A stretch of DNA of 64,000 nucleotides from Jatrophihabitans sp. (lineage in GTDB: Bacteria; Actinomycetota; Actinomycetes; Mycobacteriales; Jatrophihabitantaceae): NCBI GenBank assembly GCA_036389035.1, contig DASVQQ010000011.1:62001-126000 (forward strand), in the 5' to 3' direction. The position numbers were made by a program, and so were the translations under genes. Below, one piece after another: positions 15,848 through 24,404 of this stretch; the stretch's first letter is position 1; every line of letters starts with the position of its first letter. The notes beneath the pieces were generated by a model. The model saw only the letters and a list, made by a program, of their open reading frames with translations. It was not told the DNA's origin and made no database searches.

Positions 15848-17287
15848 GTGCCACCACTGCCCGCTGCCCACCGCACCAGCCCACAGGACTCCTGCCCGGG
15901 CGCGCTGCGGATCCATCAGGCAGCCGACGGTGGCCTGGCGCGGGTGCGGATCCCCGGCGGGATCCTCACCGGCCCACAATGGCAGGCCTTGATCGCTGCC
16001 GCTGACGAGCTCGGCAACGGCCAGTTGGAGCTCACCTCGCGCGGCAACCTGCAGCTGCGGGGGCTGGGGATCGGCGATGAGGTGTCACTGGCCACTCGCC
16101 TGCAGAACGCCGGGCTGCTGCCCTCGCTGGCTCACGAGCGGGTGCGCAACCTGCTCGCCTCGCCGCTGACCGGCCGGGACGGTGTCGGCCAGATGGACGT
16201 CCGCCCGCTGATCGCCGAGTTCGATCGCGAGCTGTGCGCCCGCCCGGCGTTGGATGAGCTGTCCGGACGGTTCCTGTTTGCCCTGGACGACGGCCGCGGT
16301 GACGTCCTGGCCGCCGAGCCTGACATCGCCGTCACCGCCACCTCGCCGCACACGATGCGGTTGCTGCTGGCGGGCCAGCCGGTCGGGGCGCAGTGCCCCG
16401 GCGATGCCGCGGTCGAGCTGATGCTCGCGGCCGCGGAGGCCTTTCTGGTCGAACGCCGAGCCCAGGGCGGCACCGCCTGGCGGCTGGCCGAACTCACCGA
16501 GGGCCCCGGCCAGGTCGCGGCTCGGCTGGGGATCGCCGACGCAGCCGGTCCGACGCCCAGCCCCGCCCATGAACCCAGCCCGGCCCATGAATCCAGCCCC
16601 GGACCTGAGCCCGGCGCCGCACCCGTGCCAGGGCGACCGATCCGGCAGCGCGACGGTGCCAGCGCCCTGGTCATCGGTATACCGCTGGGCGGCTTGACCA
16701 CTGATCAGGCCAAGGTGTTTCTCCGGCCGCAGCTGATCCTGACCCCGTGGCGCAGCATCGTCCTGCCAGACCTGGACACCGATGACGTCACCGAACTTCT
16801 GGCCGCCTGCGCCGGGCTCGGGATGATCACCGACGAGTTCGACCCGCTGAGTGATGTCACGGCCTGCACCGGACGGCCGGGCTGCGCCTCGGCGCTTGCC
16901 GACGTCCGAGCCGACGCCATCACGACGCACCGGGCCCTCACAGCAGCCGGGGGGCGACCGGCCATCGGCGTGCACTGGTCCGGTTGCGCCCGCCGGTGCG
17001 GCCGGCCGGCGGACGCCGTGACCGACCTGATCGCTACCGGCTCGGGCTATCAGGTGAACTCTGGCGACCGCTCGGTCGGGGTCGGCAGCACTCCGGCTGA
17101 ACTGGCCACGGCACTGGCTGCGCTACCTGGGGCGGCTGCGCTACCTGGGGCGGCGCTATCTGGGGCGGCCGCGCTACCTGGGGCGGCGCTATCTGGGGCG
17201 GCCGCGCTACCTGGGCCGGTTGCTACTTCCGCTTTGACCGCCCAGTCGACGCCGGCCAACGACCCCGCCCTGGCAGGCGCCTCGTGA
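15848..17287 (+). CDS. cobG: Precorrin-3B synthase CobG
   Basis: CobG is the Fe-S, O2-dependent monooxygenase that makes precorrin-3B in the aerobic B12 pathway. The 479-residue protein shows the nitrite/sulfite-reductase-like repeat (LELTSRGNLQLRGL) and the [4Fe-4S] and sirohaem-type cysteines TACTGRPGC (about 337) and CARRCGRP (about 380). Two low-complexity inserts are present: an SPAHEPSPAHE-type linker (about 235-258) and a C-terminal LPGAALSGAA tail (about 424-457) encoded by a tandem repeat. The tail lies beyond the catalytic part. The stop overlaps the cobH GTG by 4 bp. CobG marks an oxygen-dependent route. Confidence 0.92.
   Translation: MPPLPAAHRTSPQDSCPGALRIHQAADGGLARVRIPGGILTGPQWQALIAAADELGNGQLELTSRGNLQLRGLGIGDEVSLATRLQNAGLLPSLAHERVRNLLASPLTGRDGVGQMDVRPLIAEFDRELCARPALDELSGRFLFALDDGRGDVLAAEPDIAVTATSPHTMRLLLAGQPVGAQCPGDAAVELMLAAAEAFLVERRAQGGTAWRLAELTEGPGQVAARLGIADAAGPTPSPAHEPSPAHESSPGPEPGAAPVPGRPIRQRDGASALVIGIPLGGLTTDQAKVFLRPQLILTPWRSIVLPDLDTDDVTELLAACAGLGMITDEFDPLSDVTACTGRPGCASALADVRADAITTHRALTAAGGRPAIGVHWSGCARRCGRPADAVTDLIATGSGYQVNSGDRSVGVGSTPAELATALAALPGAAALPGAALSGAAALPGAALSGAAALPGPVATSALTAQSTPANDPALAGAS
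17117..17218. repeat. 15/18-bp tandem repeat (33-bp higher order) in the cobG 3' end
   Basis: Six units alternate between GCTGCGCTACCTGGGGCG-like 18-mers and GCGCTATCTGGGGCG 15-mers, giving Ala/Leu/Pro/Gly-rich peptides in frame. Confidence 0.92.
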
Positions 17288-17919
17288 CCGGCTACCTCAC
17301 CGACGGCGCCGAGATCTACCGGCAGAGCTTCGCGACCATCCGCGCCGAGACGGACCTGTCGCAGCTACCCACCGACCTGGCACGGGTCGCGGTGCGCATG
17401 ATCCACGCCTGTGGGATGACCGATCTGGTGCACGACCTGGACTACTCGTCCGGCGTAGTCACCGCAGCCCGACACGCGCTGCTGGCCGGCGCTCCGGTCC
17501 TGTGCGACGCCCAGATGGTCGCCTCCGGAATCACCCGCCGCCGGTTGCCGGCCGGCAATGAGGTGCTGTGCACCCTCAGCGATCCTCGGGTGCCCCAGCT
17601 CGCCGCCGAGCTCGGCAACACCCGCAGCGCAGCGGCCCTCGAGCTGTGGCGGCCGAAGCTGGCGGGCTCGGTGGTCGCGATCGGCAACGCCCCGACCGCG
17701 CTGTTCCGGCTGCTGGAGATGATCGAGGCCGGGGCCGGGCGTCCGGCGGCTGTGATCGGCATTCCGGTCGGCTTCATCGGCGCCGCCGAGTCCAAGCAGG
17801 CACTGGCCGACTTCAGCGCCAGGACCGGCGCCACCGAGTACCTCATCGTCCGTGGCCGGCGCGGCGGCTCTGCCGTCACCGCCGCCGCGATCAACGCCAT
17901 CGCCAGCGAGGAAGAGTGA
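17284..17919 (+). CDS. cobH: Precorrin-8X methylmutase CobH
   Basis: CobH moves the C-11 methyl to C-12, converting precorrin-8X to hydrogenobyrinic acid. The 211-residue product has the expected length, the catalytic His region RMIHACGMTDL near 40, the DAQMVASGITRRRLP segment, and the C-terminal VGFIGAAESKQAL. It begins with GTG in a GTGA overlap with the cobG stop and ends in a GTGA overlap with cobIJ, so the three are translationally coupled. No repeats interrupt it. Confidence 0.95.
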   Translation: MTGYLTDGAEIYRQSFATIRAETDLSQLPTDLARVAVRMIHACGMTDLVHDLDYSSGVVTAARHALLAGAPVLCDAQMVASGITRRRLPAGNEVLCTLSDPRVPQLAAELGNTRSAAALELWRPKLAGSVVAIGNAPTALFRLLEMIEAGAGRPAAVIGIPVGFIGAAESKQALADFSARTGATEYLIVRGRRGGSAVTAAAINAIASEEE

Positions 17920-19619
17920 GCGAGCTGCCTGCGACCCCCGGCCCCACCGATTCGTCGACCGACCCCGCCACCGACCGGTCAGCCGACCCCGCCACCGACC
18001 GGTCGACCGGCCCCGCCACCGACCGGTCGGCCGACCTCGTCACCGACCAATCGACCGCCCCCGTCACACGCCGGTCGGCCGACCTCGTCACCGACCAATC
18101 GACCGCCCCCGTCACAGGCCGGCTCACCGGCGTCGGTCTGGGACCCGGCGATCCGGAGCTGGTCACGGTCAAAGCCGCCCGGTTGATCGGCGCCGCCGAC
18201 GTGATCGCCTTTCACAGCGCGCGGCACGGGCGCAGCATCGCCCGCTCGGTCGCTGAGCCCTACCTGCGGCCGGGCCAGATCGAGGAACCGCTGATCTATC
18301 CGGTCACCACCGAGACCACCGAGCACCCCGGCGGCTACGCCGGCGCGATGGATGACTTCTACACCGCCGCCACCGAGCGGCTGGCCGCCCACCTGGATGC
18401 CGGCCGCGACGTCGTCGTGATCGCCGAGGGCGACCCGATGTTCTTCGGCTCGTACATGCACCTGCACAAGCGGCTGGCGCACCGCTACCCGTGCGAGGTG
18501 GTGCCCGGAGTCACCTCGATCAGCGGAGCCTCCGCAGCGATGGGCCGGCCGCTGGTCGAGCACGAGGAGATCCTCACCGTGCTGCCGGGCACCCTGCCCG
18601 CCGAGGTGCTCGCCGAACGGCTGAACGGCACCGATCCGGCCGTGGTGATGAAGCTCGGACGCACCTTCGACAAGGTCCAGCAGGCCTTCGCCGCCGCCGG
18701 CCGGCTGGACGAGGCCTGGTACGTCGAGCGCGCCAGCACCAGCCAGCAGCGCATCCTGCCGCTGGCCGAGGTCGATCCGGCGAGCGTGCCCTACTTCTCG
18801 CTGGCGCTGCTGCCCAGCCGTGGCGGTGACGCCATCCCCGCCCCGCGCCCCGATGCTGCCCGCGCCCGGCAGCGCGGCGAGGTGGTGGTGGTCGGCCTGG
18901 GCCCGGCCGGCCGGGACTGGCTGACTCCCGAGGCGCAGGCCGAACTGGCCGCCGCCGACGAGCTGGTCGGCTACACCACCTACCTCAACCGGGTGCCGGT
19001 CAACCCGCGCCAGCGCCGGCACGCCTCGGACAACCAGGTGGAGTCCGAACGGGCCGCCTTCGCCCTGGACTTGGCCAAGCGCGGCGCCCGGGTGGTGGTG
19101 GTGTCCTCCGGTGACCCCGGCGTGTTCGCGATGGCCAGTGCCGTGCTGGAGATGGCCGACGACGAGCAGTGGCGTGACGTCGACGTCCGGATCTGCCCCG
19201 GCCTGACCGCGGCGCAGGCGGTCGCCAGCCGGGTCGGAGCGCCGCTCGGGCACGACTTCTGCGTGCTGTCGCTGTCGGACCGGCTCAAGCCCTGGGAGGT
19301 GATCGCCGAGCGGCTGGCGGCCGTCGCCCGCGCGGACCTGGTGCTGGCGATCTACAACCCGGCGTCGAAGTCGCGCACCTGGCAGGTCGAGAAGGCCCGC
19401 AACCTGCTGCTGGAGCACCGGTCCCCCGACACCCCGGTGGTGATCGGGCGTGACGTCGGCGGGCCGGCCGAGACGGTTCGGGTGCTGCGGTTGGCAGAGC
19501 TCGACCCCGAGCAGATCGACATGCGCTGCCTGCTGATCATCGGCTCGTCCCAGACCCGGCTGCGCTACCGGACGGATGGTCGACCCACCGTCTACACCCC
19601 CCGCCACTACCCCGGCTGA
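17916..19619 (+). CDS. cobIJ: Fused precorrin-2 C20- and precorrin-3B C17-methyltransferase CobIJ
   Basis: This bifunctional SAM-dependent methylase of 567 residues joins CobI (about 69-310, LTGVGLGPGDPELVTVKAAR) to CobJ (about 321-567, VVVVGLGPAGRDWLTPEA). CobI adds the C-20 methyl and CobJ the C-17 methyl with ring contraction. The CobI-CobJ fusion is common in actinobacteria. The first 68 residues are a hydrophilic tail made of seven 8-residue repeats (ATDRSADP type) with no counterpart in the family as I know it. No start codon lies between the tail and the CobI domain, so the tail is translated if the GTG at 17916 (overlapping the cobH stop) is used. Confidence 0.93.
   Translation: MSELPATPGPTDSSTDPATDRSADPATDRSTGPATDRSADLVTDQSTAPVTRRSADLVTDQSTAPVTGRLTGVGLGPGDPELVTVKAARLIGAADVIAFHSARHGRSIARSVAEPYLRPGQIEEPLIYPVTTETTEHPGGYAGAMDDFYTAATERLAAHLDAGRDVVVIAEGDPMFFGSYMHLHKRLAHRYPCEVVPGVTSISGASAAMGRPLVEHEEILTVLPGTLPAEVLAERLNGTDPAVVMKLGRTFDKVQQAFAAAGRLDEAWYVERASTSQQRILPLAEVDPASVPYFSLALLPSRGGDAIPAPRPDAARARQRGEVVVVGLGPAGRDWLTPEAQAELAAADELVGYTTYLNRVPVNPRQRRHASDNQVESERAAFALDLAKRGARVVVVSSGDPGVFAMASAVLEMADDEQWRDVDVRICPGLTAAQAVASRVGAPLGHDFCVLSLSDRLKPWEVIAERLAAVARADLVLAIYNPASKSRTWQVEKARNLLLEHRSPDTPVVIGRDVGGPAETVRVLRLAELDPEQIDMRCLLIIGSSQTRLRYRTDGRPTVYTPRHYPG
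17955..18122. repeat. 24-bp in-frame tandem repeat at the 5' end of cobIJ
   Basis: Seven consecutive 24-mers of the type TCGACCGACCCCGCCACCG-ACCGG. The last four form a 48-bp pair that is almost exact. All keep the reading frame. Confidence 0.95.
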
Positions 19620-20470
19620 GCCGAGCCTGCCACCAGCGCGGTGACCCAGTCCCGGGCTGCCGGCACCGTCGGCACCGCGGCGATGTCGGGCAGCGGCGGC
19701 CGCTGGATCATCAACACCGGCAACCCGAGTTCACGCGCCGCGACCAACTTCGCCTCGGTCAGCGGTCCACCACTGTCCTTGGTCACCAGCACCTGGATCC
19801 GGTGCTCGCGCATCAGCGCGATCTCCTGCGTCACGCTGAACGGCCCGCGCGCCAGCAACAGCTGATGCCGGCTCGGCAGAGGCGGCCGCGGCGCCTCGAT
19901 GCTGCGGATCAGGAACCAGTGCCGGTCCAGCGCGGCAAACGGCGCCAACCCGGTCCGGCCGGTGGTCAGAAACACCCGCTCGGCCGAATCGTCACGCGCC
20001 CGGCCGTCCAGCGCCAAGTCGTCCCGCGCCCGGCCGTCCAGCGCCGAACCGTCCCGCGCCGAACCGTCCCGCGCCGAACCGTCCCGCGCCAAGTCGTCCA
20101 GCGCTCGGGCCGCGGCCTCCGGCGACGGCTGCCGGCGCCAGTCATCGCCCGGACGCTCGGTCCAGCCCGGCCGGCGCAGCGCCAGGATCGGCACCCCGGC
20201 CGCAGCCGCCGCCTGGACCGCGGACCAGCTGATGGTCGCGGCGAACGGATGAGTGGCATCGACCACGGCCGCGATCCGCTCGGCGACCAGCCAGCCGGTC
20301 AGCCCGGCAGCCCCGCCGAAACCACCGATCCGCACCTCACCGGCCGGCAACGCCGGCTCGGCCACCCGGCCGGCCAGCGACGAGATCGGTCGTACCCCGG
20401 GCACACCGGCCAGGGCCGTGGCAAGCGCCCTGGCTTCGGCCGTTCCACCCAGGATCAGCACCCGCGCCAC
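19607..20470 (-). CDS. cobK: Precorrin-6A reductase CobK
   Basis: CobK reduces precorrin-6A with NADPH. The product (287 residues from the GTG at 20470) has VLILGGTAEARALA, the conserved VVDATHPFAATIS and VTKDSGG segments. The GTG at 20470 follows GAGGTGA at ideal distance; a GTG 9 bp upstream is also possible. A run of eight 15-bp units inserts ARDGS-type residues in a loop after about residue 125, so the protein is longer than typical CobK (about 245-250). It runs convergent to cobIJ and their last 13 bp overlap, so both genes end without an intergenic terminator. Confidence 0.93.
   Translation of the reverse strand: MARVLILGGTAEARALATALAGVPGVRPISSLAGRVAEPALPAGEVRIGGFGGAAGLTGWLVAERIAAVVDATHPFAATISWSAVQAAAAAGVPILALRRPGWTERPGDDWRRQPSPEAAARALDDLARDGSARDGSARDGSALDGRARDDLALDGRARDDSAERVFLTTGRTGLAPFAALDRHWFLIRSIEAPRPPLPSRHQLLLARGPFSVTQEIALMREHRIQVLVTKDSGGPLTEAKLVAARELGLPVLMIQRPPLPDIAAVPTVPAARDWVTALVAGSAQPG
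19986..20105. repeat. 15-bp in-frame tandem repeat in cobK
   Basis: Eight 15-mers (GAACCGTCCCGCGCC and variants CGGCCGTCCAGCGCC, AAGTCGTCCCGCGCC) run without gaps. They encode RARDG/ARDGS-type pentapeptides on the minus strand. Three adjacent units are identical. Confidence 0.96.
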
Positions 20471-20528
20471 GCTGATCACCTCATTCCGGCTTCGTCGGCG
20501 AGCGCCGTCTCAGGCATGCTAAGGCGCG

Positions 20529-21599
20529 ATGACCACACCCACCGGCTTGCGCTACGGCTGGACCACCGGCGCCTGCGCCACCGCGGCGACCACCGCCGCC
20601 TACACCGCGCTGCTCACCGGCAGCTTTCCAGACCCGGTGCGGATCACGCTGCCCAAGGGCCAGCAGCCGGCGTTCGCGCTCGCCCGCGAGCAGCTCGGCG
20701 ACGGCTGGGCCAGCGCCTCGATCGTCAAGGACGCCGGTGATGACCCGGACGTCACGCACGGCGCGCTGATCACCGCCACCATCCGGCCCGGACCGTCCGG
20801 CTCGGGCGTCACCTTTCTGGCAGGTCCAGGCGTCGGGACGGTGACCAAGGCCGGCCTGCCGCTGGCCGTCGGCGAGCCGGCCATCAACCCGGTGCCCCGG
20901 CAGTTGATGACCGCCGCCGTCACCGAGCTGGCCGGCGGCGCGGTCCCCGACCTGGTCATCGAGATCTCGGTGGCAGGCGGCGAGGAGATCGCCAAGCACA
21001 CCTGGAACCCGCGGCTGGGCATCCTGGGCGGCATCTCGATCCTGGGCACCACCGGCATCGTGGTGCCGTACTCGTGCGCCGCCTGGATAGACAGCATCCA
21101 CCGCGGCATCGACGTGGCCCGGGCGGCCGGCCGGCAGCACCTGGCCGGCTGCACCGGCAGCACCTCCGAGCGGGTGGCGGCACAGCTGTACGGCCTGCCC
21201 GAGGACGCCCTGCTGGACATGGGCGACTTCGCCGGCGCGGTGCTCAAGTACGTCAGGCGGCACCCGGTTCCCCGGCTCACCATCGCCGGCGGTATCGGCA
21301 AGCTGGCAAAACTGGCCGACGGGCACCTGGACCTGCACTCCGGCCGCTCCCAGGTTAACTACCGCTTCCTCGCCGAACTGGCCCGCTCAGCCGGGGCCGA
21401 CGCGTCGGTGGCCGAGCAGATGCTCGCGGCCAACACCGCCCTGGAGGTGCTGCAGATCTCCCAGCGCAACGGGTTGCCGATCGGTGACCTGGTGGCCGCC
21501 CGGGCACGGCAGACCGCCGAGCAGGTGATCGGCGAGGCCCCGGTCGCCCTCGACGTGGTGGTCATCGACCGGGCCGGCGCCATCGTCGGTAGAGCTTGA
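20529..21599 (+). CDS. cbiD: Cobalt-precorrin-5B (C1)-methyltransferase CbiD
   Basis: The 356-residue protein is a clear CbiD: LRYGWTTGACATAATTAAY at the N-terminus, then VTKAGLPLAVGEPAINPVPR, and the C-terminal HSGRSQVNYRFLAEL. CbiD methylates C-1 with loss of the C-2 side chain in the anaerobic pathway. Here it stands with the aerobic-type CobG, CobN and CobK and there is no CobF, so CbiD may supply the C-1 methylation in an otherwise aerobic route; that is inference. It is divergent from cobK with a 58-bp gap. No repeats interrupt it. Confidence 0.93.
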   Translation: MTTPTGLRYGWTTGACATAATTAAYTALLTGSFPDPVRITLPKGQQPAFALAREQLGDGWASASIVKDAGDDPDVTHGALITATIRPGPSGSGVTFLAGPGVGTVTKAGLPLAVGEPAINPVPRQLMTAAVTELAGGAVPDLVIEISVAGGEEIAKHTWNPRLGILGGISILGTTGIVVPYSCAAWIDSIHRGIDVARAAGRQHLAGCTGSTSERVAAQLYGLPEDALLDMGDFAGAVLKYVRRHPVPRLTIAGGIGKLAKLADGHLDLHSGRSQVNYRFLAELARSAGADASVAEQMLAANTALEVLQISQRNGLPIGDLVAARARQTAEQVIGEAPVALDVVVIDRAGAIVGRA

Positions 21600-21626
21600 G
21601 CCCGGCGCACCGGCTAGCCTGCTCTG

Positions 21627-21974
21627 GTGCACCCTGACTCCACGCCTGAGATCTCAGCCACCGAGGCCGTCGCGCTGCTGGACGGTGATGAGGCCGTGCT
21701 GCTCGATGTCCGCGAGCAACACGAATGGGACGCCGGGCACGCCCCGCAGGCCCGCCACCTGGCCATGTCCGAGCTGGCCGGACGGGTCGCCGAGGTCCCG
21801 ACCGACATCACGGTGATCTGCGTCTGCCACGTCGGCGGCCGGTCAGCGGCCGTGTCCGAGGCGTTGACCCGGGCCGGCTTCGACGCCGTCAACCTCAGCG
21901 GCGGGATGGCAGCCTGGGAGGCCGCCGGGTTGCCGGTGGTCGACGACGTGGGCGGTCCCGGCGTGGTGATCTGA
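21627..21974 (+). CDS. Rhodanese-like domain protein
   Basis: A single 115-residue rhodanese domain with VLLDVREQHEWDAGHAPQA and the active-site loop CHVGGRS, whose Cys would carry the persulfide. It begins with GTG, and TAGCCT (21615-21620) ends 6 nt upstream, suggesting a leaderless message. It may act in sulfur transfer or thiosulfate handling. The 27-bp gap from cbiD holds this promoter, so it need not be part of the cobalamin unit. Confidence 0.9.
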   Translation: MHPDSTPEISATEAVALLDGDEAVLLDVREQHEWDAGHAPQARHLAMSELAGRVAEVPTDITVICVCHVGGRSAAVSEALTRAGFDAVNLSGGMAAWEAAGLPVVDDVGGPGVVI

Positions 21975-22018
21975 GCCGGTCCCTGGTCGGCGGTGACGGC
22001 AGGCAGCCGGGAGCGGCC

Positions 22019-23206
22019 ATGATCGCGGTGACCACGGCCCAGCGCCGGGCCCGGCTGGGCTGGCGGCACCGGTTGGTCGCCGAAGCGCTGTCCGACAGCC
22101 CGGTCGAGGTGGCTTCTGACCTCGTCGCCCTGCACGGCACCGACCCGTCCTCGGTCTACCTGGCGGCCTGGGCGCGGATGAAGGACGGCGACCTGGCCGC
22201 CGTCCACCAGGCACTGTATGAGGAGCGCAGCCTGATCAGGCTGCTGGCCATGCGCCGCACCGTCTTCGTCACCAGCCTCGAGGTGGCTCCGGTGCTGCAG
22301 GCCGCCTGCTCACGCGCGGTGGCTGCCCGCGAGCGCCGAAAGCTCGAGTCGATGCTGACAGCCACCGGGGTAGCCGAAGGCGCTGAGGACGTCCGGCGTT
22401 GGCTCGCTGAGGCCGAGCAGGTCACGTTGCGTGCGCTGGCCGACCGCGGAGAAGCCACCGCGGCCGAACTGGCCGCCGAGGACCCGCGGCTCGGCGCCGA
22501 GATCGCGATCGGCGCCGGCGGCAACCAGGGCCGGCAGAACGTGGCCAGCCGGATGCTGTTCCTGCTTGCCGCCGAAGGCAAAGTGGTGCGCGGCCGGCCG
22601 CGGGGGTCCTGGACCTCGCACCAGTACAACTGGTCGTCACTGGAGCGGTGGTCACCGGGCGGCCTGGCCGAGTGGGACACCCAGCAGGCCGAGGTGGAAC
22701 TCGGCCGCCGCTGGTTGACCGCCTTCGGTCCGGGTACCGCGCACGACCTGGGCTGGTGGGCGGGCTGGACCAAGACCCAGGTCAGGCGGGTGCTCGCCGC
22801 GCTGGGCGCGGTGCCGGTCGAACTCGACGACGGCACCGGCTACCTGCTGCCCGAGGACCTGGAGCCCGCGCCCGAGTCCCAGCCGTGGGCGGCGCTGTTG
22901 CCGGCGCTGGACTCCACGCCGATGGGCTGGCATCAGCGTGAGTGGTTCCTCGGCGAGCACGGGCCCTACCTCTTCGACGGCTTCGGCAACATCGGCCCGT
23001 CGCTCTGGTGGAACGGCGCCATCGTCGGCGGCTGGGCGCACGACCGCAACGGCGAGATCGTGGTGCGGTTCCTGCAAGACGTCGGCTCTGAGGCGGTAGC
23101 CGCCGCGCAGGCGCAGGCCGACCTGATGACCGGCCGGCTCGGCGGTGTCCGGCTGACTGCCCGCACCCGGGGCAAGACCTGGTTGGAGCAGGAACTCACC
23201 GGCTGA
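22019..23206 (+). CDS. Winged-helix DNA-binding domain protein (HTH_42/AlkZ-like)
   Basis: The 395-residue protein resembles the winged-helix family that includes AlkZ/YcaQ-type DNA glycosylases: VALHGTDPSSVYLAAWARM, LIRLLAMRRTVFV, and a C-terminal block with GHQREWFL-like and FGNIGPSLWWNGAIVGGW segments. Members unhook interstrand crosslinks or have unknown DNA-related roles. I cannot confirm the catalytic Gln motif, so a glycosylase activity is not claimed. The start is the ATG at 22019, 44 bp after the rhodanese stop; earlier in-frame codons are within the rhodanese gene in another frame. Confidence 0.75.
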   Translation: MIAVTTAQRRARLGWRHRLVAEALSDSPVEVASDLVALHGTDPSSVYLAAWARMKDGDLAAVHQALYEERSLIRLLAMRRTVFVTSLEVAPVLQAACSRAVAARERRKLESMLTATGVAEGAEDVRRWLAEAEQVTLRALADRGEATAAELAAEDPRLGAEIAIGAGGNQGRQNVASRMLFLLAAEGKVVRGRPRGSWTSHQYNWSSLERWSPGGLAEWDTQQAEVELGRRWLTAFGPGTAHDLGWWAGWTKTQVRRVLAALGAVPVELDDGTGYLLPEDLEPAPESQPWAALLPALDSTPMGWHQREWFLGEHGPYLFDGFGNIGPSLWWNGAIVGGWAHDRNGEIVVRFLQDVGSEAVAAAQAQADLMTGRLGGVRLTARTRGKTWLEQELTG

Positions 23207-23267
23207 GCGCCGCGTCCTAAAATGGCAGCGCATCGTCTGCCCTGAGACATGCGAAGGAGCGCCAGCC

Positions 23268-23342
23268 ATGCCGATCGCCGACGTCCTCGCGGGCACCTGG
23301 GCCTGCGCAGGCCCGCCGGAATCCGGGAGCTGCCGGCAATGA
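23268..23342 (+). CDS. 24-residue small ORF coupled to the DUF1697 gene
   Basis: ATG at 23268 follows GAAGGAG and encodes MPIADVLAGTWACAGPPESG plus four residues. Its TGA overlaps the DUF1697 ATG as ATGA. A -10-like TAAAAT (23218-23223) lies upstream. It may be a leader that sets DUF1697 translation or the remnant of a longer gene. It is not recognised. Confidence 0.4.
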   Translation: MPIADVLAGTWACAGPPESGSCRQ

Positions 23343-23875
23343 GGACCTACGCCGCGTTGCTGCGCGGGGTCAACGTCGGCAAGAACAAGCTGGCGATGCC
23401 CGACCTGCGGGCGTTGCTGACCGACCTCGGCGGGCAGGACGTGCGTACCTACCTGCAAAGCGGCAACGCCGTCTTCGGCCACGCCACCAACGATGTCGCC
23501 GACCTCGCGCAGTCGATCGAGTACGGCCTGGCCAAGTTGGGGGTGTCCTCGAAGGTGCTGCTGCGGACCGGCAGGGAGCTGGCCGAGGTGCTGGCTGGTA
23601 ACCCCTACCTGGATCGCGAGTCGGACCCGACGAAGCTGCACGTCACCTTCCTCGCCGAGGCACCCGCCGCGGACCAGGCTCAGCGGCTGCAGATTCCGGC
23701 TGGCGAGACCGCCGCTTTCTCCCTAGCGGGCAAGCAGATCTACTTGCACTGCCCGGACGGCTACGGCCGCACCAAGCTCACCAACAGCTTCCTCGAATCC
23801 CGGCTGGGCACTGCGGCCACCACCCGGAACTGGCGGACGGTCACCGCGCTCACCGAGCTGACCGCCACCAGCTGA
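23339..23875 (+). CDS. DUF1697 domain protein
   Basis: The 178-residue product starts MRTYAALLRGVNVGKNKLAM and has the conserved DVRTYLQSGNAVF segment, both typical of DUF1697. The family's function is not known. The ATG at 23339 overlaps the stop of a preceding 24-codon ORF. No catalytic residues can be assigned. An 8-bp tandem repeat begins 16 bp after the stop. Confidence 0.9.
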   Translation: MRTYAALLRGVNVGKNKLAMPDLRALLTDLGGQDVRTYLQSGNAVFGHATNDVADLAQSIEYGLAKLGVSSKVLLRTGRELAEVLAGNPYLDRESDPTKLHVTFLAEAPAADQAQRLQIPAGETAAFSLAGKQIYLHCPDGYGRTKLTNSFLESRLGTAATTRNWRTVTALTELTATS

Positions 23876-23891
23876 CACGCAATCTGCCTTT

Positions 23892-23955
23892 GGCTGTTTG
23901 GCTGTTCGGCTGTTCGGCCGTTCGGCCGTTCGGCCGTTCGGCTGTTCGGCTGTTT
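23892..23955. repeat. 8-bp tandem repeat between convergent genes
   Basis: Eight copies of GGCTGTTC/GGCCGTTC/GGCTGTTT follow each other exactly between the DUF1697 and PPOX-type genes. The unit is not a multiple of three, in contrast to repeats inside genes. Confidence 0.95.
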
Positions 23956-24002
23956 GGCGTTCAGCCTTTGCCGTTCAGCCTTTTGCCGCTTGGTGTTGTC
24001 GT

Positions 24003-24404
24003 TCAGAGGTTTCCCAGCACCCGGTTGATGGCTACTTCGAGAACAACCCGGCGGGGGTTGACCCGCGGCTGGCGATAGCGCTCGGCGTAACGTCGCTCCG
24101 CGTCGGCTACCGAGTCGGCGTCGGCCCTGACGATCGCCCGCCCTTCCAATGTCGACCAGCGCCGGCCATCGACCTGGCAGAGGGCCACCGCCGCGCCGGC
24201 CGGCCCGGCGGCCAGCACCTGGCGCGCCTTGTGCGAATCGCCTGAGGTGATCACCCGCGCCAGGCCGGCCTCGACGTCCAGCGTCACCCCGACCGGAACG
24301 GTGTGCGGGGTGCCGTCCGGGCGAACCGTGCTGAGGGTGGCGAGCCGGCGTTCGGTCCAGAACTCCAGGAACTCCGGACCGCGGCCGCTGAGTGCCGGCA
24401 TCAT
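24003..24404 (-). CDS. PPOX-class (F420/FMN-dependent) flavoprotein
   Basis: This 133-residue protein belongs to the pyridoxamine 5'-phosphate oxidase-like split-barrel family: [20 protein letters not shown] at the N-terminus and a [10 protein letters not shown] strand later, as in F420-dependent TIGR03618-type enzymes. The substrate cannot be told. Its ATG overlaps the soxR stop by 4 bp, so it is translated with SoxR and probably made under the same redox-linked control. Confidence 0.85.
   Translation of the reverse strand: MMPALSGRGPEFLEFWTERRLATLSTVRPDGTPHTVPVGVTLDVEAGLARVITSGDSHKARQVLAAGPAGAAVALCQVDGRRWSTLEGRAIVRADADSVADAERRYAERYRQPRVNPRRVVLEVAINRVLGNL

Noticed and set aside
17979-19607. 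542-codon frame opposite cobIJ
   Set aside because: Antisense to conserved methyltransferase domains; Gly/His/Gln-rich as expected of a shadow frame.
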